Shown here in pieces: positions 55,957 to 64,000 of a stretch of 64,000 nt of DNA. The translations under genes were made by a program, and so were the position numbers. Below the pieces are notes generated by a model. It was not told the origin of the DNA. It saw only the letters and a list, made by a program, of their open reading frames with translations, and did no database searches. How positions within the stretch are numbered: position 1 is the first letter of the stretch; every line of letters begins with the position of its first letter. The stretch is taken from positions 62,001 to 126,000 of the forward strand of contig JAUIRK010000770.1 in the NCBI GenBank assembly GCA_030549495.1, written 5' to 3'. Source of the stretch: Nectonema munidae. Lineage: Eukaryota > Nematomorpha > Nectonematoida > Nectonematidae.

Positions 55957-57400
55957 TTTTTGACATATACGTGGCTCTAAAAATCCCCTTTTTTTTTATA
56001 TCACCAAAAAAAAAAGGGGGGGTTCTTTGATACCGTGTATTTTATTTCCTCAACCAGTTCATAGAGGATTTCAGGGTGCTTTTATAACTGGTACTTTCAC
56101 GAAATACAAGGACTTTAATGAGCACGCAAAAAAACACATCACTAGCGAATGGCATAAAAATTCACAGATTGATGCACAAAATTTTTTTGTGTTATGAAAA
56201 ATTCGCAAAAAGAAATTTTATGTCAGTTAAACACCAAAATAAATCAAACAGTTGTTAAAAATTGAGAAATATTATTTTCTATACTATCTTCAATTTTGTT
56301 TTGCACAACAAATGATATTGCAATTAGAGGAAAAGAGCTCATCACAGGAAATTTTCAAGAGCTTTTAAATTTCAGAATAGAAGCTGGAGATGATATCTTA
56401 AAAACTCATTTAGAAAGTTCTGCAAAAATGCTCGTAACACCTCCCATCAAATTCAAAACGAGTTAATAAATATTTCAGAACTTATTCAAAATGATCTTGT
56501 TAAGCAAGCAAATAATGCAATTGGATTTTAAATATTTGTTAATGAAAGTTCAGATATTTCCGGTACCGAGCAACTATCCTTTGGAGTACGCTTCGTAGAT
56601 ACAGCCAATGAAAAAGTGATCATACGTGAGGAGTTTCTTGGTTTCATACCACTGAGTGATAGGAGCACAGCAGGTATATCTAATGCAATATTGCATTAAT
56701 GTAGAGAGTTTGGACTTAATCTTGAAAAAATTCTTGGTCAAGGATACGATGGGTGCTCTTCTACACTGGCTGGAATTGAGAATGGGGTTCAAGCAAAAAT
56801 TAAAAGTTTATATCCAAAAGCTGTTTTGGGACATTGTGCTTCTCATCGATTCAATCTAACAGTAAAGAAAAAAAGAATGAAAGAAAGATTTATTTGATAT
56901 CGCATTATCCAGCAACAAGCAGACTACAAGATATTAAACATCAATTTTATATACACAAATTAAAACAAAAGTAATATATAATAAACATAAAAATTGACAA
57001 TGAGATAACAAGTACTTCAAAAGTTTTGTATAAAACCCGTTTGGAGAAGTACTTATAATTAACAAAATTTTAAATACAATTCAAAAGAAAAGGATAATAT
57101 ATCAATTATGTTTAAGACATAAAATATATGCGCACAATTAAACAAAGAAAATGAAAAAGATATTTTAAAAAAAAAAGTTAAGAAAAGTGTTATGTATCAG
57201 AATATGACCTAAATGCGGTTTCAGCGATTCGTAATGCTATATGCACTGTCAAATCAACTATAGTATTTTTCCGAGAACGTCCTTATAGAAGAAAACTGGT
57301 TCCAAATCTCTCTTTATTGTCAAAAACACGTTGAACCAGTAAATATAAAAGCATTCGGGTGTTTTTAGAAAATTTTAAAGATATTTTTGATGCCCTAGAC

Positions 57401-57604
57401 CAGGCGTTCCCAACCTGAGGCTCGCGAACCCTTGGGGGTTCGTTTCACTTTTTTTAAGGGGTACTTTATAAAGGTATCTGAAAAGTTTTTAACTGATATA
57501 TTAGTGTGAAAAATTAAGATAAAAACTAAAAAAATTATTAGGGGTTCGCCTAAGGCTGAAAATTTTCAAGGGGTACTTGATGAAAAAAAGGTTGGGAACT
57601 TCTG
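57401..57604. mobile_element. hAT miniature element A, nested
   Basis: CAGGCGTTCCCAACCTGAGG at the start and AAAAGGTTGGGAACTTCTG at the end are inverted repeats. It is flanked by perfect CCCTAGAC (57393-57400 and 57605-57612). 204 bp, no coding, inserted into the transposase gene of the 6-kb hAT. Confidence 0.88.
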
Positions 57605-57612
57605 CCCTAGAC

Positions 57613-58234
57613 CAAGGGTTCTCAACCGTTTTGTACCATGGCTCCCTATTTGCCTAAATATTATTGTATGGTCCCATAAAGTTTTTCATATATTTTTCTA
57701 TTTTTTTAGAAGTCAAAAAGGAAAATTCGGAACTTTTTCATGAAGTTATTCATTCAAACAACACAACATCAAAGCAAAAAAACTGTAAAATTCCTCCAAA
57801 AAGTATAGTGCTTCTAAATCATAACTTTTTTTCATAATAGTTTAGAATTAAAGTTGCTTTCCAGTTGAGCCTTTTTTACTTAATTATAACGGTCTAAACC
57901 TAATATATGTGGAAACAAAACTACACTTCAAAATAGAATTTTTATATAAAGTTTCAAGATATAGTTGCTAAAATTGAAAAAAAAATTGTTTATTTCTATA
58001 TAATATAGAAAAATCGACAAAGATTTGGGGTATTTTTAAAAATAAAAATGAGTCTTTTCGTCAACTTACCTTTTTAATTTAAGCATCCATCTATATCAAT
58101 CCGAACTTATAACTTGTTTTGTCACTTCTCTACGATCTGATGTATTGTATGGAAATCATATTTTTTTCTGTGACCCCCTTAAAATTTTTTTGTGGCCCCT
58201 CAGGGGGCCATATGGCCCACATTGAGAAACCCTG
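57613..58234. mobile_element. hAT miniature element B, nested, same target site
   Basis: Starts CAAGGGTTCTCAACCGTTTT and ends CCACATTGAGAAACCCTG, inverted ends. It is flanked by CCCTAGAC at 57605-57612 and 58235-58242. 622 bp. It shares its left target copy with element A, so both used the same 8-bp site. Confidence 0.88.
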
Positions 58235-59161
58235 CCCTAGACCACTGTTCAACTAAATTAAAAGGAGACAGAAGGCAAACTGCCTATCAGTTGTTGTGTG
58301 CATGTTCCTCTGTAACTTTTCTATTTAGCTTGAAGATAATATCTTTTTATTCTGCCGTTCTTGAACCGATAACACAGGCTCTACAAGCAGTTCAGTTAGA
58401 TTTAACCCAGGTTCATGAACACGTTCGAAACTTACTATCTACAATTCACTCTCATCGAAGCAAAGCAGAAGAACACTTTAAAATGGACATATTCGAAAAA
58501 GTAACAGAAATATCAGAGCATTTAAACATTGAACTCCATGTTCCACGTCAATATAGCAGGCAAACTCATATAACTAATTTGCATTAGAGTGTATATATTC
58601 CATACCTTGACTCTCTCATTAGCTCACTAAAATCCAGATTCCGTGAGAAAAACAGTCCACAATTCAGTCTAATCCTCCTTCATCCATCTCAAATGAAAAA
58701 GCTCTCATGTAAGATCTATATTGAAAAAATGGTTGAAATTTCCAAAACATATCAACTTGAAAATTTTGAAACTGATGCTAGTTGGTTTGATTATTATTGG
58801 TCAATATCTTCACAGACACATAACATCTACATTCTACAGTAAAGAATATGCTGAATTGTTGAATATACAGATTTTTATCCTTCAGTTAGGAGTGCTATAC
58901 TTATTCTATTAACTTTACCGGTGACTACTTGTTCCATAGAAAGATCTTTCAGTACCCTTCGCCGAGTAAAGACGTAAGCTCAACTATGTCAGATGGCGTA
59001 TGCATGCTTAGCGTACATAGAAGAAAAGTTAATAAAGGAAGACAAAATTTCATGGAAAGAATTGTAAACAAATTCGGAATAGATCGAAGACGACTTCAGT
59101 TTCTTTTTGACCAATAGAAGTAGCTCTGCACTCCAAGTGATATTTTTATGTATATATATAC

Positions 59162-60787
59162 CAGAGAAGGACGGGGACCCCGAACTTCCCCTTTCCCCGC
59201 GGGGATACATGCTCCCCGTTCCCCTCGGGGTAAACTTTCCCCGAAGTCGGGGTAATAGTTTTTAAAATTATTCAACTATTCGCATTCTTTACTTTAGATA
59301 ATATTTAGTGTTGTTAAATATTTTTTCAGTTTAAGTACTTCTAAATATGCAAATTATAAAAAAAAATTATATTTTCATTACTTTTTATTGATTCTTCCAA
59401 AATCTTTTATTTTTTCAATTTCTGGCAATTTTATACTTTTTGATTTTTCAGATTAAAAAATTGAAATTTCAAGCATCTCATTATTTTTTTTTCTTAACTT
59501 TTTCAGCAAGGTTCTTCTTCATTTTTTGTTTATATAAAATTAGATATTTTTTTAAAACACGAAGATTTTAAATAGAAGACTTAAATTCTTCCAATAACCA
59601 ATTAAATATTTTTCTAAATTTTTAAGACTAGTGTTCTTTGAGGTTCTCAAGTTTTTGTATTTAGGCTATTATTTTTGATTAGATTTGTTTTATTTGTATC
59701 AAAATTTTATAGAAAGAACAGTGAGAAAAATTTTTTGAATATTGTTTTATTTATGTTTATATGAAATAAAAATTTCCATTATATAATTTTAATATTTTTT
59801 ATTTGACTTTTTTTGTTTTAGATTTAGAAATTTTGTTGAGAAAAATTGTGAATTCAAAAACTTTTATTAAATTTTTCTATTGAAATATAACGTTCATTAC
59901 CTATTATAATTGACTTTCGAATTTAATAAGTCAAACAAGAAGTAAAATCTGGCTTTTTTTTTTGAGAAAATTGATTTGGAGCAAGCCAAATGTACAGTTT
60001 GCAAAAAGATTTTAAAAACAACAAAAGGCTCAACTAAAGGTTTGCAAGACCATTTGAAAAGACATCCATCATCCTATTTAGAACTTGAAAAAGCAAAATC
60101 CACAAAGCGAACTTACAAATATCTGAACGCAGCAACAAACACCAAACAAGTGACTATTGAATGTTTGAATAACAAAAAAGTCAAGCATGATCAAGATTCT
60201 AAAGAACAAAAAGATTTTGGTGATGCAATCATTGATTTTTTTTGCTGCAACGTTAACTTCTTTCATAGTTGCAGAAAGTAAAGAGTTTCATAAGTTGTTT
60301 AATTTGGCAAATTCAAAATTGACAGTCAAAAGTCCAAAGACATATTCAAGAAAAATGTCGGAAAAAGTGATCCTTATCAGAGAAAAAATTAACAAATTTT
60401 TTATAGATGAAAGAGAATCATGCCAAAGCTTAGCTTTTACGTCTGATATATGGACATCAAGGACACTTAATAGCTACATTTCACTTACTTGTCATATGAT
60501 TGATTCTAACTTTTTTCTAAAAAATTTCACATTGGCTGTTAAACCTCTAACGGAAGAACATACTGGTGAAAACTTGGAGTTTGAATTAAATAATTTATTA
60601 GCGAATTTCGAGTTTTCAAAGTGTATACCCTGACTTTGTGTTACTGACAACGCAAGAAATTTGAAACTTGCGATTAACCGTTCTGTAAATAAAATTTTAA
60701 GTAAAAAAATTCCCCGCCCCGCCCGAATCCTCGCGGGGAGAGTGTTACCCCGTCCCGAAAAAAATTTAACCTCCCGGTCGTACTCTG
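59162..60787 (+). mobile_element. second hAT element, nested, half-transposase only
   Basis: Starts CAGAGAAGGACGGGGACCCC and ends CGGTCGTACTCTG. It is flanked by perfect ATATATAC (59154-59161 and 60788-60795). GC-rich palindromes (CCCCGCGGGGA, CCTCGGGG, CGCGGGGAG) cluster inside both ends. It contains a BED finger and the front of a transposase (59976-60670), but no dimerisation domain, so it is non-autonomous. It is inserted in the 3' part of the 6-kb hAT. Confidence 0.85.
59976..60670 (+). pseudogene. hAT transposase front half (BED zinc finger)
   Basis: Two overlapping open pieces, 59976-60281 and 60187-60633. The first has the BED finger CTVCKKILKTTKGSTKGLQD then HLKRHPSSY (C-x2-C...H-x4-H type). 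The second gives SPKTYSRKMSEKVILIREKI, then ESCQSLAFTSDIWTSRTLNS and YISLTCHMID, then CVTDNARNLKLAI after a stop near 60630. These are hAT core motifs up to the second acidic block. Sequence ends there in the element terminus, an internal-deletion junction. Confidence 0.78.
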
Positions 60788-61634
60788 ATATATACCTAAA
60801 TTGATATACACTTTCTCTTTTCTTGTAAAAGCTTTATTTTCCTCATAAGATATGTGTTATTTTTGTTTGTAATGCATTTTTCAATAAAGGATTTATTTTT
60901 AGAGTATAGTAAAATATAACCTTTTACATAATAATAAATAAAGTATAATTTGTTCAGCAAAAATCTATAAAATGGGGAAAAACATATTTATAGCAGCAGA
61001 TCTAATTGAGATTGAAATTAAGAAGAGTTTTAGAGGAAAAACTAGTATAATCCTTCTTAATCTCTTAAAGGTGAAAACCGTAACGTTACTAATGTAAGTT
61101 ATGTAACACTGCTTCAGACTAAAAAAATCACTTCTACTCAAATCAGTTTTAGTTAAAAAATAATTAAATCATTAAATCGAATCAAAAAAAAATTTGCCCC
61201 TTGTAAATAATCCTGCCGGCGCCTATGGTGTGTATGCATATACTGTGTGGTTTCCATGGACTACATAATCATCTTTGAAATTGTATAAGAAAAAAACTTC
61301 TTCGAAATCTTTAAATTCTTTATAATTCTTCAAATATTTTCTTCAGATACCGGAAAAAAATTTTATTATAATAAATATAAATTTAGGTAAAAAGAGTATA
61401 GCAATATATGACAATATAAAATGCACAGTAAAAGTAAATAGAAAAATCTAACTAATTAAGTTATTAACTAATTAAAACAAAAAAATACAAATTAATTAAT
61501 CGAATACAAAATTACTCTTGCATAAAATCGGATTAAAATACAGTAGAACCTGTAAAATCTGATGCTTGAATAAATTTGTATTCCTGAGAAAACCGGTAAT
61601 AAATTTAGGTCCGGTTTGATTTGCATAGACTCCA

Positions 61635-61916
61635 ATGATAAATAAACGAATTATTTTATTTTTTTTAGTAATTTTTAATTCAATTGTTTGTTTTTCTCAA
61701 CTTAAAAATGTTTGTGAAGATAACAAAAGAGAATTGTCGTGTAATTCTCTTACAATTCATGTTACTCCCCCAAATAAAAACCCTGAAGAACTGACTGAAG
61801 AAGTTAGTGAACATGAAGAACCGATAGCTTTAAACTTTGACAATATTGGCTCAAAAATATTAAATTCTGAAGTAGCAACTGCAATAAATTCTGAAGATGA
61901 AATAATTGATATATAG
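61635..61916 (+). CDS. unassigned 93-residue open frame
   Basis: Starts with a signal-peptide-like segment (MINKRIILFFLVIFNSIVCF), then an acidic region (EELTEEVSEHEEPIALNFDN). It lies just upstream of a piggyBac relic on the same strand, and the acidic part resembles piggyBac N-termini in composition only. It could be the decayed front of that transposase or chance. Not assigned. Confidence 0.25.
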   Translation: MINKRIILFFLVIFNSIVCFSQLKNVCEDNKRELSCNSLTIHVTPPNKNPEELTEEVSEHEEPIALNFDNIGSKILNSEVATAINSEDEIIDI

Positions 61917-61919
61917 AAA

Positions 61920-62990
61920 AAAGGAGTTTGTAGAAAAATTTTTGAAGAGTGGATGGAAAAAAATTTGAAGAAAAGCAACAAATATGAAAAAATTTTGAAA
62001 AAGTTTTTTGGAGTATTCTGATCTAAAATCTGATTATAACGTAGATGAATCCATGATTCAATATTTTGGTAAGTACAGCTCATTTAACAAGAAAGCTCTT
62101 TTGAACAAGCATATACGCTTTCGATACTAGGTAGAGTGTTTCAATAGTAGAGATGGCTACCTTTTAAACTCTTCTATCTATGAAAGATCAATGGGTCGAA
62201 AAAGCGGCAATGTTAAAAATTATGGTGTTGAACCAAGAGTAATTCATCTAGATTTAATTTCAATTTACACGAAAAGAATTTATTTTTATTATCTTTTGAT
62301 AATTATTATTTCACGAGAGATGGAAAAACTTTCTGATTTGAATTTTATTGTACAAGATAAAATACGTTTTAATCGCATCCAAAAAGCTCCTATCAAAAAA
62401 AATATTTTGAAAAAAGAGGCTCATATAAAGTATGGGAAAAGTTGATATAGGATTAATTGCGTGGAAAGATAATGGTCTGGTTTTACTGGCTACAAATTGT
62501 TTGGGTGTACAATGTACATCCTCTTTAAAAGTGTAAAAGATGGAATAAGCTGAACAAAGAATGATAGAAGTCGACCTTCATTATTCAATGGATGTTTACA
62601 ATAAGGGTATCGGGTGGAACAGATCTGATGGGGAAAAATATCAACTGTTATAGAACTTCAATTAAAACATGGAAATGGTGGTGACAATTTTTTCTTAGGC
62701 TTTGAATGCAAATGTTTCAAACACAGATCTCAAAAACGTTGAGCCTAAATGGAGTGAGTTTACTTGATGTAAGAAGATATATACAATATACATATTGCAA
62801 CTTTGTATTTGAAAATGTAGGGACAAAAAGAAACAATAAGCAAAATGAGGGACACTGGAAATCAACTTCGATTTTCAAACCAACGTCATTTGGTTTCGAA
62901 TTCACCAGACAAAATGTCAAGATGGAAAAATAAAAACAATAGTAATTTGCACAACTTGTAAAATTCACTTACATTTTAAATGTTTTATAA
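61920..62990 (+). pseudogene. piggyBac-like transposase relic
   Basis: Pieces in order: VDESMIQYFGKYSSFNKKAL near 62040-62100 (the DE.M..Y.G block), KVDIGLIAWKDNGLVLLATN near 62440-62500, MDVYNKGIGWNRSDGEKYQ near 62590-62645, and a C-terminal ICTTCKIHLHFKCF Cys-containing end near 62945-62985. Numerous frame changes and stops. It is older-looking than the relic at 24148-26490. Confidence 0.6.
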
Positions 62991-63250
62991 AGTGTCATGA
63001 ATGCTAATTATGTCATCCAAAAAATTAATATGAAAATAAATTTCGTTGTTTTTAGTCAGGCCCTTGATTGCCGATGGGGTGCATATCCTCCCATGAAAAA
63101 TATAGGCTTGCGTAATGTAATTTATTATAAAAATTTGTTTATAGCAAGATCAGATCGTCTAAAAGAGAAAATAACAACAAAGAAAATGAAAAGTCTTAAA
63201 AACTTTCTCTAGGCAGTAATGAGTTAATAAACCGTAAGCTGTATATTCTG

Positions 63251-64000
63251 AATATCGCCATGATGATTGCGTTTGAAACGCATCAATTTGCAATTCAAAT
63301 ACACATTTTTGCAATTTTATCGCCCTTTTTGCAATTCAAACGCACCTTTTCCCAGTTCCGTTACACCTCTTTGCAATTCAGTCGCACGTTTTTGCAATTC
63401 AAAAACACCGCTTTAAAACTTTTCTTAGATTTTTAATTTTATTTGTGTGTGTTTATCTTAAAATTATTTTTAAAACTATTTTTCTACCATTCAATTAACA
63501 CATAAGCATCTGAAGATAAAAGTGATAACTCAGGATATTAACGTGAAGAAAAATAAGTATCAAAAAAGTAAAGTGTCAAATGAATTTTTAAAAAATCGAC
63601 AAGTCTTAAAAATCAAAAAATTTCATTTTTTTTTACAATTAATATGTGTAAAGTAAAAATGAAGCAAGTCAAACATACGGCTAATTATGGCCTTTTTTAG
63701 ATACTTTTAAATTGCTGCAGGATTAATATTTAAAAAGTAATAAAATATAAAATTATTGAAAATAAAAAAATTTATTCGAACAAATCGATGTACAATCAAT
63801 CCTTTTTGAATATTAGAAAAAAAATTTATATAAAAATTTTATTCTGAAACTTACATTTTTTAAATTGATTATTTGGTATCAATCAAATAGTATACAACTA
63901 GTTTAAAAAAAATACACACATAATTAAGATTAAAAAACTAATGTAAAATTTTAATAAATTGCAAAAAGAAAGGATGTAACGGAATTGCAAAAGGGAGCGT
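63251..64000. mobile_element. inverted-repeat element with 21-bp heptad-encoding arms, cut by window end
   Basis: The left arm (63285-63412) has about six units of TTTTTGCAATTCNNNNGCACC. Read on the reverse strand (outward) they give VFELQKR-ATELQRG-VTELGKG-AFELQKG. The right arm begins at about 63959, reading outward VTELQKG, and leaves the window at 64000. The left outer end ATCGCCATGATG is loosely like the ATACCATTTTTAC ends at 49652 and 52979. The interior (63420-63955) shows no recognised domain. Confidence 0.65.

Larger units (their letters stand above)
56065..59117 (+). pseudogene. hAT transposase (DUF4371 plus dimerisation domain), broken
   Basis: TTF-type zinc-finger end: GAFITGTFTKYKDFNEHAKK, then HITSEWHKNSQIDAQNF near 56072-56190. 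DUF4371 part: IAIRGKELITGNFQELLNFR near 56312-56375, then INISELIQNDLVKQANNAIG, FVNESSDISGTEQLSFGVRF and LGQGYDGCSSTLAGIENGV near 56735-56790, and LGHCASHRFNLTVKK. After an interruption, AIRNAICTVKSTIVFFRERP near 57210-57290 and SKYKSIRVFLENFKDIFDAL to 57396. After two miniature insertions, TKLKGDRRQTAYQLLCACSS resumes at 58250. C-terminus LTLPVTTCSIERSFSTLRRV near 58911-58975 and a degenerate tail to 59117. Several stops and frame changes. ZMYM1/p52-repressor-like hATs have this order. Confidence 0.8.
55185..61227 (+). mobile_element. 6-kb hAT element (DUF4371/ZMYM-like type) with nested insertions
   Basis: Left end GATGGGCTCCGGCA and right end TGCCGGCGCCTATG pair as imperfect inverted repeats (11 of 14). 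They are flanked by a perfect 8-bp duplication GTGTGTAT (55177-55184, 61228-61235). The G/C-rich motif GGGGCAA (left, 55202-55208) and TTGCCCC (right, about 61193-61199) extends the repeat inward. It contains a broken transposase (56065-59117), two miniature hATs (57401-57604, 57613-58234), unrelated sequence at about 56885-57180, and a second hAT (59162-60787). It lies upstream of the TMCC coding start. Confidence 0.75.

Noticed and set aside
58192-58587. 131-codon ORF as a separate gene starting at 58192
   Set aside because: The first residues come from the end of a miniature hAT element; the remainder is part of the 6-kb hAT transposase.

Overview
The window looks like nuclear DNA from an AT-rich, repeat-laden invertebrate animal. 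Two host genes can be assembled exon by exon, and nearly everything else is mobile-element debris. No rRNA, organelle or bacterial features are seen. Species cannot be fixed from the sequence; an arthropod or another invertebrate is the best guess from the element mix (piggyBac, hAT, IS630/Tc1, Ty3/gypsy and several high-copy transposon-like ORF families).

Host genes. (1) An SLC66A2 (PQLC1)-like PQ-loop membrane protein lies on the + strand in four coding exons between 3379 and 9130 (233 residues, splice phases agree). (2) A TMCC-family protein (transmembrane and coiled-coil) lies on the - strand in eight coding exons from 51724 down to 9337 (456 residues, all phases agree). The genes are convergent, with 206 bp between stop codons. 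The first three TMCC introns are 10.9, 8.6 and 21.2 kb and stuffed with repeats; the last four are 59-96 bp. So 10.2-51.6 kb is intron, not intergenic DNA.

Repeats by region. 1-10 kb: a TTAA miniature element, an IS630/Tc1-like relic, 21-bp arrays and a tRNA-derived SINE head. 10-32 kb: piggyBac relics (three), TTAA miniature elements, a young but broken Ty3/gypsy element with a perfect 5-bp target duplication (15091-17681), hAT pieces, and a reverse-strand transposase-like ORF family (26.6-28.2 kb). 32-50 kb: hAT-type miniature elements, long G/C homopolymers at inverted-repeat ends, two relics of another transposon-like ORF family, and a small palindromic element. 49.6-53.5 kb: two elements whose inverted-repeat arms are 21-bp tandem repeats that read outward as leucine heptads. 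55.2-61.2 kb: a 6-kb hAT element with a perfect 8-bp target duplication, itself carrying a second hAT and two miniature hATs that hit the same 8-bp target. 61.6-64 kb: a fourth piggyBac relic and another 21-bp-array element that runs off the end.

The best candidate for something undescribed is the group of inverted-repeat elements built from heptad-encoding 21-bp arrays, two of which share a terminal ATACCATTTTTACT motif and an outward V-(K/N)-M-V-Y peptide end. All homology statements rest on recalled family features, not on searches.
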